From: Sphingomonas crocodyli
GTDB lineage: Bacteria; Pseudomonadota; Alphaproteobacteria; Sphingomonadales; Sphingomonadaceae
Reading direction: 5' to 3'
NCBI RefSeq assembly: GCF_004005865.1
Contig: NZ_SACN01000001.1
Span: 1,984,001-2,048,000, forward strand
Length of the DNA stretch: 64,000 nt
Shown here: positions 26,196 to 34,594 of the stretch, piece after piece
Numbering within the stretch: position 1 is the stretch's first letter
Layout: every line of letters starts with the position of its first letter
Made by a program: the position numbers and the translations under genes
Notes under the pieces: model-generated
Database searches by the model: none
What the model saw: the letters and a program-made list of their open reading frames with translations, nothing else
What the model was told of the DNA's origin: nothing

Positions 26196-27281
26196 ATGGC
26201 CATCTATCTCCGCCCCGCCGCCTTCGTCGATGCGCCATTCGGGCGCGATGGACAGGTGGCGCGGCTCGCCGGCGGGCTGCTGTGGTTCTCCGCTTATGAA
26301 GTGATCCGCGCCGAAGGCGGCCGGCGGATTGCCGAGCAACTGGTGCCGGTCAATGGCATCGATCGCTTTGTCGACGCCTTATCTCCGGCCGAAGCCGACA
26401 TGGCCCGCCGGACGATCGCGCGCATCACGGCGCCGCGCCCGCCGGTAATGCTCGGCGAACGCGTGCTGCGGTTCGATCAGCCGCAGGTGATGGGGATTTT
26501 GAACATCACCCCCGATAGCTTCTCGGACGGCGGGAAGAATGTCGATCCGGTCGCGGCGGGCGTCGCGATGGGCGAGGCGGGGGCGGCGATCGTCGATGTC
26601 GGCGGCGAATCCACCCGTCCGGGCGCGCAGCCGGTGTGGGAAGGCGATGAGATTGCGCGGGTGCGGCCGGTGGTCGCGGGGCTCGCCAAGGCGGGCGCGA
26701 TCGTGTCGATCGATACGCGCAAGGCGGCGGTGATGGAGGCGTCGCTGGGGCAGGGCGCGCACATCGTCAACGATGTGTCGGCTTTGCTGTGGGATCCCTT
26801 GTCGGCGCCGCTGCTGGCCGGGCGCGATTGCCCGGTCGTGCTGATGCACCATCAGGGCGATCCCCAGACGATGCAGGAGCGGCCGACCTATGGCGACGTC
26901 CTGATCGAGGTTTATGACTGGCTGGAGGCGCGGATCGCGGCGGCCGAGGCGGCGGGGATCGCGCGCAGCCGGATCATCGTCGATCCGGGCATCGGCTTCG
27001 GCAAGTCGCTGCGCCACAATCTCGCGCTGCTCAACGGGCTGGCGCTGTTCCACGGCCTCGGCTGCCCGCTGCTGTTGGGGGCAAGCCGCAAGCGGATGAT
27101 CGGGGCGCTGTCGAACGAGGCGCCGGTGGAGAAAAGGCTGGGCGGCTCGGTCGCGCTGGCGCTGCACGGCGCGGGGCTGGGCGCGCAGATCGTGCGCGTG
27201 CATGATGTTGCGGAGACGGTGCAGGCGCTGCGCGTCTGGCGCGGGATGCGCGACGAGGCGCTGACGCCGCCTATCCCTTGA
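26196..27281 (+). CDS. folP: Dihydropteroate synthase
   Basis: FolP joins dihydropterin pyrophosphate to p-aminobenzoate in folate synthesis, and is the sulfonamide target. The catalytic barrel starts near residue 97 with VMGILNITPDSFSDGG, followed by VDVGGESTRPGA, SIDTRKAAV, HIVNDVSAL, PVVLMHHQGDPQTMQ, IIVDPGIGFGKS and LLLGASRKRMI: all eight strands are accounted for. The protein is 361 residues, about 90 longer than E. coli FolP, because of an N-terminal extension (YLRPAAFVDAPF to about residue 90) without a motif I recognise; such extensions occur in related alphaproteobacteria. It starts 18 bases after ccrM, probably as an operon, and ends two bases before a family C palindrome. Confidence 0.94.
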   Translation: MAIYLRPAAFVDAPFGRDGQVARLAGGLLWFSAYEVIRAEGGRRIAEQLVPVNGIDRFVDALSPAEADMARRTIARITAPRPPVMLGERVLRFDQPQVMGILNITPDSFSDGGKNVDPVAAGVAMGEAGAAIVDVGGESTRPGAQPVWEGDEIARVRPVVAGLAKAGAIVSIDTRKAAVMEASLGQGAHIVNDVSALLWDPLSAPLLAGRDCPVVLMHHQGDPQTMQERPTYGDVLIEVYDWLEARIAAAEAAGIARSRIIVDPGIGFGKSLRHNLALLNGLALFHGLGCPLLLGASRKRMIGALSNEAPVEKRLGGSVALALHGAGLGAQIVRVHDVAETVQALRVWRGMRDEALTPPIP

Positions 27282-27282
27282 A

Positions 27283-27405
27283 TCCTCCCCCGCCAGGGGG
27301 AGGTGTCAGCTTTAGCTGACGGAGGGGGAGGGCGGCGACTAACGGGAGGCTTCGTGTCCTCCCCCTCCGTCGCCTTCGGCGCCACCTCCCCCTGGCGGGG
27401 GAGGA
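27283..27405. repeat. Palindromic repeat, family C, filling the folP / activator gap
   Basis: Begins TCCTCCCCCGCCAGGGGGAG and ends CCCCCTGGCGGGGGAGGA. Inner segments (GTCAGCTTTAGCTGACGGAG and CCTCCGTCGCCTTCGGCG) form two further small hairpins. It fills all but a few bases of the space between the convergent stops, so it probably ends transcription from both sides. Only this copy was seen in the window. Confidence 0.8.
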
Positions 27406-27409
27406 TTAT

Positions 27410-28852
27410 TCAGGCGCTGATCCCGAGTTCCGCCAGTTTCCGATACAGCGTCGAGCGGCCGATGCCGAGGCGGCGGGCGACTTCGGTCATGCGCCCGTCA
27501 TAGCGGTGGATCGCGAGGCGGATCATGTCGGCCTCGATCGCTTCGATCGATCGGACATGGCCGTCGGCGGCGAAGGGGTCGATGATCGAGGGGCCGGGTT
27601 CGCGCGCGTCGATCGCAGGCATGTCGGCGATTGCGATGGCGGGGCCGGTCGCGGTCGAGCGGGCGAGGTGCGGGAAATCGGCGCGGGTGAGCGTCCCTGT
27701 GCGGCAGAAGATCGCCGCGCGGAACAGCACGTTGTGCAACTGGCGGACATTGCCCGGCCAGTCGAACGCGCCGAGCAGGTCGAGCGCGCCCTTGTCGATA
27801 CCCAGCCGGCTCGCGCCCAGCTGCTCGGCGATCCGGGTCAGCAGGCCGCAGGCGAGCGCAGGCAGATCCTCGATCCGGTCGCGCAGCGGCGGCATCGTCA
27901 GCTGGACGACGGCAAGGCGGTAGAACAGGTCTTCGCGGAAGCGCCCCTGCGACACGGCCTGCGCCAGTTTCGAATTGGTCGCCGCGATCACGCGGACCGA
28001 AACGTTGCGCGGCATGCGCGCGCCGATCGGCTGAATCTCGCCCGATTGCAGCACGCGCAGCAGCTTGACCTGCGCGTCGAGCGGCAGATCGCCGATTTCG
28101 TCGAGGAAGATCGTGCCGCCATCGGCGATCGCGAACTTGCCCAGGCGACGTTCGAAGGCGCCGGTGAAGGCGCCGCGCTCATGCCCGAACAGTTCGGATT
28201 CGACGAGGTTGGCGGGGATTGCGCCGCAATTGACGGTGACGAGCGGCTGCGCGCCCAGCGGGCTCGCGCGGTGGATCGCCTGCGCGAGCACCTCCTTGCC
28301 GACGCCGCTTTCACCTTCGATCAGGACGGGGGCGGGGGTGGGCGCGACGCGCATCGCGCTTTCGACGAGATCGCGGAAGCAGGGCGCGCTGCCGATCATC
28401 GACGCGAAGTCGAGGCTGGCTTGCGGCTTTTCGGCGAGCGGGCGGAGTTCGCCGTCGACGCCGCGGGTGGTGGCGTGGTCTAGGGCGGCGAGCAGGCGAT
28501 CGGGGGCGATCGGCTTGATCACGAAATCGCTCGCGCCGGCGCGGATCGCGCTGATCGCCAGACGGGCGCTGTCCTGCGCGGTCATCACGACAACGGGCAG
28601 ATGCGGCCAGTGGCGGCGCATCTGGGCGATGGCGCCTGCAGTGTCGGCGTCGGGCGACCACACGTCCATCAGGACGGCGTCGATCCGCTCGCGCCCGCTG
28701 TCGGCGATCCTGAGAGCGGCGTTTACGTCGGGCGCGCGCGAGACGCGCCAGTTCGCCCGACCCGCCATTGCGGCGATCAGGCTACCCTGCGCTGGCTGAT
28801 CGTCGATCAGCAGCAGCCCCCGTGCGGGAGCAGTTTTGGCCAAAGTCCCCAT
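27410..28852 (-). CDS. NtrC-family sigma-54-dependent response regulator
   Basis: A 480-residue activator: receiver domain (about residues 12-125, phosphorylatable D63 in VLMDVW, Lys in VIKPI), AAA+ domain (about 150-385) with Walker A GESGVGKE at 180-187, the sigma-54 contact loop GAFTGA intact at 227-232, and Walker B-type FLDEIGDLPL, then a Fis-type HTH at the C-terminus (TEVARRLGIGRSTLYRKLAELG). It should activate sigma-54 promoters. No kinase gene is adjacent, so the signal and targets are unknown. The receiver's MDVWSPDADT is a slightly unusual loop after the Asp. It is transcribed toward folP, from which family C separates it. Confidence 0.9.
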   Translation of the reverse strand: MGTLAKTAPARGLLLIDDQPAQGSLIAAMAGRANWRVSRAPDVNAALRIADSGRERIDAVLMDVWSPDADTAGAIAQMRRHWPHLPVVVMTAQDSARLAISAIRAGASDFVIKPIAPDRLLAALDHATTRGVDGELRPLAEKPQASLDFASMIGSAPCFRDLVESAMRVAPTPAPVLIEGESGVGKEVLAQAIHRASPLGAQPLVTVNCGAIPANLVESELFGHERGAFTGAFERRLGKFAIADGGTIFLDEIGDLPLDAQVKLLRVLQSGEIQPIGARMPRNVSVRVIAATNSKLAQAVSQGRFREDLFYRLAVVQLTMPPLRDRIEDLPALACGLLTRIAEQLGASRLGIDKGALDLLGAFDWPGNVRQLHNVLFRAAIFCRTGTLTRADFPHLARSTATGPAIAIADMPAIDAREPGPSIIDPFAADGHVRSIEAIEADMIRLAIHRYDGRMTEVARRLGIGRSTLYRKLAELGISA

Positions 28853-29014
28853 GACGCCGAAACGCCTAACCCCATACCCCTTGAGCTTTGGTTAAGCCGA
28901 AATCCGCCATTCCGAAAATGCACTACTGACCAGAAACCTTTCACTTGAGGCGATCGCTGCGCATGGTTAGAAGGCGCCCGGCATACGAAACGACCACAAA
29001 TTACGGGGGACATC

Positions 29015-29152
29015 ATGGCCGACAAGGGCGCTCCGATGGATTATAAGGCCCATAACCGCACTTTTTCGGGGTTTGTTACCCTGATTAAGGTGGGGACCAT
29101 TGCCAGCTCGCTGGTCGGTCTGCTCGTCGTCATCCTCATCGCGCCGAAGTAA
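29015..29152 (+). CDS. aa3-type cytochrome c oxidase subunit IV
   Basis: A 45-residue protein starting MADKGAPMDYKAHNRTFSGF, with one membrane helix (about residues 20-42) and a short positive end. The polar HNRTFSGF segment before the helix matches the small subunit IV of bacterial aa3 oxidases (COX4_pro_2 family). GGGGGA at 29005-29010 is a strong ribosome site. The other oxidase subunit genes are not in the window; instead it is followed after 6 bases by pntAA, so it is probably co-transcribed with transhydrogenase. Confidence 0.8.
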   Translation: MADKGAPMDYKAHNRTFSGFVTLIKVGTIASSLVGLLVVILIAPK

Positions 29153-29158
29153 GCTCGG

Positions 29159-30280
29159 ATGAAGATCGCGGTCCTCAAGGAGGGCGCGCCCGGCGAAACG
29201 CGCGTTTCGGCAACCCCGGAGACGGTGAAGAAGTTCATCGCCCTCGGTGCCGAAATGGCGGTCGAGGCCGGCGCGGGTGAGCATGCGTCGATTGCCGACG
29301 CGGATTACAGCAATGCGGGCGCCAAGGTCGGCGACCGGGCGGCGACGCTGGCGGGCGCGGACATCGTGTTCGGCATCCAGGGTCCGGATCCGGAAAGCCT
29401 GGGCGGTGCCAAGCCGGGCGCATGGATCGTCGCCAGCCTGAACCCGTTCGGGGATCGGCCGAAGGTCGATGCCTATGCGGCCAAGGGCTATGAAGCGCTG
29501 GCGATGGAGTTCATGCCGCGCATCACGCGTGCGCAGTCGATGGATATCCTGTCGTCGCAGTCGAACCTGGCGGGCTACAAGGCCGTTCTGGTCGCGGCGA
29601 ACGAATATGGCCGCGCCTTCCCGATGATGATGACCGCGGCGGGCACGGTTTCGGCCGCCAAGGCGTTCGTGATGGGTGTCGGCGTTGCGGGGCTTCAGGC
29701 GATCGCGACCGCGCGCCGCCTGGGTGCGCAGGTTTCGGCGACCGACGTGCGCTCTGCGACCAAGGAGCAGATCCAGTCGCTCGGCGCCAAGCCGATCTTC
29801 GTCGAGAGCGTCAAGGGCATCGAAGGCGAAGGTTCGGGCGGTTACGCGACCGAGATGAGCGAAGAATATCAGAAGGCGCAGGCCGAACTGGTGTCGTCGC
29901 ACATCGCCAAGCAGGACATCGTGATCACGACCGCACTGATTCCGGGCCGGCCCGCGCCGCGCCTGATCAGCGACGCGCAGATCGCGACGATGCGCGCGGG
30001 TTCGGTGATCGTCGACATGGCGGCCGAAAGCGGCGGCAACGTGGAAGGCGTCGTGGCGGGCGAAACCGTCGTCAAGCACGGCGTCAAGATCGTCGGTGCG
30101 AAGAACATGGCGGGCCTGCTCGCCGCCGACAGCTCGGCTCTGTTCTCGCGCAACCTGTTCAACTTCCTGTCCGCCTTCTGGGACAAGGAAAAGAACGCGC
30201 CGGTGCTCGACGAGGAAATCGGCGACGCGATCCGGCTGACCAAGGACGGCAAGGTCGTCAACGCGCGGCTCAACGGCTGA
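29159..30280 (+). CDS. pntAA: Proton-translocating NAD(P) transhydrogenase, alpha subunit part 1
   Basis: This is the soluble NAD(H)-binding domain I of the transhydrogenase, which uses the proton gradient to reduce NADP with NADH. It has 373 residues. Features: the KEGAPGETRVSATPETVKK start shared with alanine dehydrogenase, LSSQSNLAGYKAVL with the conserved Gln/Ser, the Rossmann motif VMGVGVAGLQAIATARRLGA, and the RQD-loop region VITTALIPGRPAPRLIS. The alpha subunit is split here into two genes (pntAA and pntAB), as in Rhodospirillum, rather than fused as in E. coli. It starts 6 bases after the oxidase subunit IV gene. Confidence 0.95.
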   Translation: MKIAVLKEGAPGETRVSATPETVKKFIALGAEMAVEAGAGEHASIADADYSNAGAKVGDRAATLAGADIVFGIQGPDPESLGGAKPGAWIVASLNPFGDRPKVDAYAAKGYEALAMEFMPRITRAQSMDILSSQSNLAGYKAVLVAANEYGRAFPMMMTAAGTVSAAKAFVMGVGVAGLQAIATARRLGAQVSATDVRSATKEQIQSLGAKPIFVESVKGIEGEGSGGYATEMSEEYQKAQAELVSSHIAKQDIVITTALIPGRPAPRLISDAQIATMRAGSVIVDMAAESGGNVEGVVAGETVVKHGVKIVGAKNMAGLLAADSSALFSRNLFNFLSAFWDKEKNAPVLDEEIGDAIRLTKDGKVVNARLNG

Positions 30281-30303
30281 TCGCAGGGTTAAGGGGACAC
30301 CAT

Positions 30304-30591
30304 ATGGATTTCATCTCGATCCTGTCGATCTTCGTGATGGCCTGCTTCGTCGGCTATTACGTCGTCTGGTCGGTTACGCCGGCGCTGCACACGCCGCTGA
30401 TGGCGGTGACCAACGCCATTTCGTCGGTGATCATCGTCGGCGCGCTGGTGGCCAGCGCCGCCGCGGGCAGCGTCATCGCGAAATATCTGGGCCTGGGCGC
30501 GGTCGTGATGGCCAGCGTCAACATCTTCGGCGGCTTCGCGGTCACCGAACGGATGCTCGCCATGTACAAGAAAAAAGAGAAGAAGGGCTGA
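30304..30591 (+). CDS. pntAB: Transhydrogenase alpha subunit part 2
   Basis: A 95-residue membrane protein giving the first three or so helices of transhydrogenase domain II. The family pattern VGYYVVWSVTPALHTPLMAVTNAISSVIIVGAL is intact, including the helix-ending SVTPALHTPLM that follows the first span. The C-terminus is lysine-rich (KKKEKKG). It lies 23 bases after pntAA and 27 before pntB, all in one operon. Confidence 0.95.
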   Translation: MDFISILSIFVMACFVGYYVVWSVTPALHTPLMAVTNAISSVIIVGALVASAAAGSVIAKYLGLGAVVMASVNIFGGFAVTERMLAMYKKKEKKG

Positions 30592-30618
30592 GGCCCGGTG
30601 ACTTTGGGGGACCAATAA

Positions 30619-32037
30619 ATGCACGAAGTCGCCGCTGCACCCGCCTGGGTAAGCCTCGCCTACCTCGTTTCCGGGGTACTCTTCATCCTCGCGCTGCGTG
30701 GGCTTTCCAGCCCCGCCAGCTCGCGCCGTGGCAACCGCTTCGGCATGGCCGGCATGCTGATCGCGGTCGTCACGACCCTGGTCACGCATGAAATCGCGTC
30801 GCTGCCCGAAATCCTGATCGCGATCGCCATTGGCGGCGTGATCGGTTTCGTGACCGCGAAGAAAATCGCGATGACGGACATGCCGCAGCTCGTGGCCGCC
30901 TTCCACTCGCTGGTCGGCCTCGCGGCGGTTCTGGTCGCGATCGCGGCCTATATGAATCCGGAGGCGTTCCACGTCCTCGACGCGACGGGCACTGACATCC
31001 TGCAGGTCAGCCGGATCGAAATGGGCCTGGGCGTCGCGATCGGTGCGATCACCTTCTCGGGTTCGGTCATCGCCTTCCTGAAGCTGAACGGCAACATGGG
31101 CGGCAAGCCGATCATGCTGCCGGGCCGCCACATCATCAATCTCGGCACGCTCGCCGCGATCGTCGTGCTGGTCGGCCTGTTCCACCTGAACACGCCCGAA
31201 CTGTTCATCGCGATCGTGGTGCTCAGCTTCATCATCGGCTTCCTGCTGATCATCCCGATCGGCGGCGCGGATATGCCGGTGGTCGTGTCGATGCTGAACA
31301 GCTATTCGGGCTGGGCGGCTGCCGCGATGGGTTTCACGCTGCACAACACGGCGATGATCATCACCGGCGCGCTGGTCGGCTCGTCGGGCGCGATCCTCAG
31401 CTACATCATGTGCCGCGCGATGAACCGCAGCTTCATCAGCGTTATCGCGGGTGGCTTCGGCGCCGACGATGCCGGTTCGGGTGGTGGCGAGGCCAAGGAA
31501 CAGCGCCCCTGGAAGCGCGGTTCGGCCGAAGACGCAGCCTTCCTGATGGGGCAGGCCGAACAGGTCGTCATCGTTCCGGGTTACGGCATGGCCGTCAGCC
31601 AGGCGCAGCACGTCCTGCGCGAAATGGGCGATCTGCTGAAGGCCGAGGGCGTCAAGGTGAAGTATGCGATCCACCCCGTTGCGGGTCGTATGCCGGGCCA
31701 TATGAACGTGCTGCTCGCCGAAGCGAACGTGCCTTATGACGAGGTGTTCGAGCTGGAGGACATCAACAGCGAATTCTCGCAGACCGACGTCGCCTTCGTC
31801 ATCGGCGCCAACGACGTGACCAACCCGGCGGCGAAGACCGACAAGACCTCGCCGATCTACGGCATGCCGATCCTCGACGTCGCCAACGCTAAGACCGTGC
31901 TGTTCGTGAAGCGCTCGATGGGCGGTGTCGGCTATGCCGGCGTCGACAACGACGTCTTCTACATGGACAACACCATGATGCTTCTGGGCGACGCCAAGAA
32001 GATGGTCGAGGAAATCGTGAAGTCGATGGCGCACTAA
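30619..32037 (+). CDS. pntB: Transhydrogenase beta subunit
   Basis: A 472-residue protein. The N-terminal 270 or so residues are membrane helices, with the proton-channel histidine region around AFHSLVGLAAVLVAIA and SMLNSYSGWAAAAMGFTLHN. The C-terminal domain III binds NADP: VVIVPGYGMAVSQAQHVLREM, the AIHPVAGRMPGHMNVLLAEANVPYD loop and FVIGANDVTNPAA are textbook. The operon order is subunit IV, pntAA, pntAB, pntB. A strong hairpin follows 30 bases after the stop. Confidence 0.96.
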   Translation: MHEVAAAPAWVSLAYLVSGVLFILALRGLSSPASSRRGNRFGMAGMLIAVVTTLVTHEIASLPEILIAIAIGGVIGFVTAKKIAMTDMPQLVAAFHSLVGLAAVLVAIAAYMNPEAFHVLDATGTDILQVSRIEMGLGVAIGAITFSGSVIAFLKLNGNMGGKPIMLPGRHIINLGTLAAIVVLVGLFHLNTPELFIAIVVLSFIIGFLLIIPIGGADMPVVVSMLNSYSGWAAAAMGFTLHNTAMIITGALVGSSGAILSYIMCRAMNRSFISVIAGGFGADDAGSGGGEAKEQRPWKRGSAEDAAFLMGQAEQVVIVPGYGMAVSQAQHVLREMGDLLKAEGVKVKYAIHPVAGRMPGHMNVLLAEANVPYDEVFELEDINSEFSQTDVAFVIGANDVTNPAAKTDKTSPIYGMPILDVANAKTVLFVKRSMGGVGYAGVDNDVFYMDNTMMLLGDAKKMVEEIVKSMAH

Positions 32038-32066
32038 GCCAGCGATTTCATAACCAACGCAAAGGA

Positions 32067-32094
32067 GCGGTCCGACCCGATGGGGTCGGGCCGC
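32067..32094. terminator. Terminator after pntB
   Basis: GCGGTCCGACCC at 32067-32078 and GGGTCGGGCCGC at 32083-32094 form a 12-bp stem with one G-T type mismatch and a 4-base loop, followed by TTCTTG. It lies between convergent genes and could act in both directions. Confidence 0.75.
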
Positions 32095-32104
32095 TTCTTG
32101 CGTT

Positions 32105-32869
32105 TCAGGGCTTGCGCAGCAGCAGTTCGATATAGGGCGCGACCCAGCCGGGGCTGCGGGCCAGAGCCGCGATGGCGCGATTGATCGGCGACAGGCGACC
32201 GTGGATCGCCCGGCGGGCCGCAACCCAATGATCGCCGCTGGCATCGACGAACCGCCCGCGCACCGCCTTCGCCAAGGCGATCGGGCCGAGGCCCCTCTGC
32301 TCGCCCGGCAGGATCGCGCGCGGCAGCCAGTTGATCCCCCAGCGGCGGCTGTGCAGCTCGATCGGCGACAGCCGGCTTGCGGTGCCGCAGATCAGCAGAT
32401 GACCGCCCGGCCGCAACAGCCGGTGAAACTCCCCGATTACCTGCGGCAACCAATCGGCGGGCACATATTCCAGCACGCTGTTGGCGAGGATCAGGTCATA
32501 GCCGCCGTCGGGCAGCGGGATCGTGCGTGTATTGGGGACATGGAGCGTGGTCGCTGCATCGAAGCCGTGCCGGTCGAGATTGGCACGCGCGACCGCGATC
32601 GTCGCGGCGTCGATGTCGATCGCGGTCAACCGCGCGCCCAGCGCCGCCAGCACCACCGCCGATCCGCCGACATTACAGCCGAATTCGAGCACGTCCTTGC
32701 CCGCCAGATCGAGGCCATAGGCCTGGATCAGCGGGCGCAGATGATCCCACTCATAATCGGCATAGCCTTCGACCCAGCGGTTCTCCGGCTTCATGTCCGC
32801 CGCCCGCGCCGCATCCTCGAAGCGCTGCTGGGCGGGGGAGGATCGGTCGGGAGCAGGGCGATCGGTCAT
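32105..32869 (-). CDS. Class I SAM-dependent methyltransferase
   Basis: A 254-residue protein. The SAM-binding motif I DVLEFGCNVGGSAVVLAALG lies near residues 60-80, motif II TAIDIDAATI follows, then YDLILANSVLEYVPADWLPQVI and the LLRPGGHLLICGTASR region. This is a UbiE/Methyltransf_11-type core; the C-terminal 60 residues (HSRRWGINWLPRAIL onward) resemble lipid- or sugar-modifying family members. Substrate unknown. The ATG at 32869 overlaps the stop of the upstream phospholipase D-like gene by 4 bases, so both act from one message, perhaps in membrane lipid or polysaccharide modification. Confidence 0.82.
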   Translation of the reverse strand: MTDRPAPDRSSPAQQRFEDAARAADMKPENRWVEGYADYEWDHLRPLIQAYGLDLAGKDVLEFGCNVGGSAVVLAALGARLTAIDIDAATIAVARANLDRHGFDAATTLHVPNTRTIPLPDGGYDLILANSVLEYVPADWLPQVIGEFHRLLRPGGHLLICGTASRLSPIELHSRRWGINWLPRAILPGEQRGLGPIALAKAVRGRFVDASGDHWVAARRAIHGRLSPINRAIAALARSPGWVAPYIELLLRKP

Positions 32870-34425
32870 TGCATCCGGTCTATGAGCTTTCGCAGCTTGC
32901 GACGCCAGCGTCCGCGATTGCGCTCGCGACGCTGACGGCGGCGTTCGCGCAGATCGTTCCACAATTCACGCGTACCCCGGCGCAGGAACCCGCGGAACAG
33001 CCCGCGCCCCGACAGCGGCTCGAACCTCTCATCGACCGATTCCGGATCGAGCAGCCCGCTCGCGCCGAATGCGGCGGTCGCGTCGCTGATCTCGGGCGGA
33101 TCGAAGGGGATCAGCGTCTTGCCGTGTCCGCGCAGCGCGTCGATCGTCGCGATCAACGACTTGCTGTGGCTGCATCCCTCGGCCACCGCCTCGCGCGTCG
33201 TGCCCAGATGTTCGGCCATCAGCGTCTCGCGCAGATGGCGGATCGCCGGATCGACATCGGGGCATTCGGTCGCGATGTCGCATTCGCTGTCGAGGCCCAT
33301 CGACCGGTTGTTCATATTCGACGACCCCACCCGCAGGATGCGATCATCGACGATCATCAGCTTCGAATGGACGTAGATCGGTTTCCCGGCCGCGGTGACG
33401 GGGGTGTATATCTGGAAGCGATCATATTTGTCCGCCTCGATCAGCGCCTGCATCAGTTCGGCGCGCGCGCTGCCCATCGCCGCTTCCTGCAGCCAGCCGT
33501 CGGCGCTCTCCGGGTTGACGATCACGATCTCGGGCCCGTGCTTCTCGCCCAGCCGCTTCGCCATCGCCTCGGCCACGCTGCGCGACGCGAAATATTGGTT
33601 GTCGGCGTAGATGAAGTGCTTCGCCGCCGCGATCATGTCGACATAGAGCGCCTCGATCTCGCGCGTCTCGGCGGTCTTCTCGGTCTTGGGTACGGTGCGC
33701 GAGACCGCGATGCCGCGATCCTCCATCAACACGCCGAGCCGCTCGGGCCACGGCGCCGCATGCGGTGTGGGGGCGGGCAGGTGACGTCTAGTTCCCAGAT
33801 GCCAGCGTTCGCGCGCCAGTTCGCCCAGCGCCTTCGCGGCCGCCCCGTCCACCGCCGTCGCGGTATCGTGCCACGCCATATAGGCGCTGCCGCCGGGCAG
33901 CCTGCGATAGGGCTGGTCGTCCAGATGTTCGGGCGTGTCCCAGCGATCGGACGTCATGTCGATCCCGCCGCAAAAGGCGATGCTGTCGTCGATCACGACG
34001 ATCTTCTGATGATGGGTCGCGCCGATGGGCTGGCTGCTGTCGAAGCGTATCTCGACATTGCGCGTCATCCGCCAGCGGGCGAGCTGGAAGATCGCCTTGC
34101 CGCCGCGCACCACCATCTTGAAGAAACCCATGTTCCAGATGAGCAGGTGGATGCGCAGTTCGGGCCGCCGCTTCACCAGCCAGGGGATGAAGTCGGCCAG
34201 GCAGTTCGGCGTCTCGCCATCCTCCTCGGTGGGGTCGAGCAGGATGCGCGGATCCACGTCCCAGCCCACCAGCAATATCTGTTCCTTCGCGCCCATCATC
34301 GCGTCGCGAACAACGCGAAAGTAATCGGCCGCGTCGACGATCACCGACAGGCGATCGGCCTGTTCGATACGCCAGCAATTCTCGCCGGGGCGGAGCAGGC
34401 TGGGCTGGGTGGAATCGCCGGTCAT
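32866..34425 (-). CDS. Phospholipase D-like protein with two HKD motifs
   Basis: About 519 residues from the ATG at 34425. Two catalytic HxKxxxxD motifs, THHQKIVVIDD in the first half and YVHSKLMIVDD in the second, pair to form the active site of PLD-family phosphodiesterases. FCGGIDMTSDRWD and VGSSNMNNRSMGLDSE follow them as usual. The C-terminus ends in a very basic stretch (ERRRQRRERNRGRWRRK) suggesting binding to membrane or nucleic acid. It could be a phospholipase or cardiolipin-type synthase; there is no signal peptide. AAGGG sits 6 bases before the ATG at 34425; an earlier in-frame start at 34470 has none. An EcfG-like promoter lies at 34482-34506. Confidence 0.86.
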   Translation of the reverse strand: MTGDSTQPSLLRPGENCWRIEQADRLSVIVDAADYFRVVRDAMMGAKEQILLVGWDVDPRILLDPTEEDGETPNCLADFIPWLVKRRPELRIHLLIWNMGFFKMVVRGGKAIFQLARWRMTRNVEIRFDSSQPIGATHHQKIVVIDDSIAFCGGIDMTSDRWDTPEHLDDQPYRRLPGGSAYMAWHDTATAVDGAAAKALGELARERWHLGTRRHLPAPTPHAAPWPERLGVLMEDRGIAVSRTVPKTEKTAETREIEALYVDMIAAAKHFIYADNQYFASRSVAEAMAKRLGEKHGPEIVIVNPESADGWLQEAAMGSARAELMQALIEADKYDRFQIYTPVTAAGKPIYVHSKLMIVDDRILRVGSSNMNNRSMGLDSECDIATECPDVDPAIRHLRETLMAEHLGTTREAVAEGCSHSKSLIATIDALRGHGKTLIPFDPPEISDATAAFGASGLLDPESVDERFEPLSGRGLFRGFLRRGTRELWNDLRERRRQRRERNRGRWRRKLRKLIDRMQ

Positions 34426-34481
34426 CGGCACCCTTATCGTCGTCACGCTATCCGTCGTCACGTCATGCATAGTCGCCGTCG

Positions 34482-34506
34482 AACGCGGTGGGGATCGTTT
34501 CGTTTC
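34482..34506 (-). promoter_or_regulatory. EcfG-like promoter of the phospholipase D operon (imperfect)
   Basis: On the minus strand GAAAC, a 16-base spacer, and CGTT. One base differs from GGAAC. It lies 57 bases upstream of the preferred ATG. Confidence 0.4.
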
Positions 34507-34594
34507 CGGTCCGCGCGGCTAATCTGCGTCATTTGCGCAGGCGTCGGGTCTGTGCCATGCCCGGTCGCCCGAACGGCGCCCCGGAAGGATTATC

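Noticed and set aside
28853..29014. CtrA-type site (TTAACCAA on the minus strand) before the sigma-54 activator gene
   Set aside because: Only one half-site with a mismatch; not enough to call a binding site.
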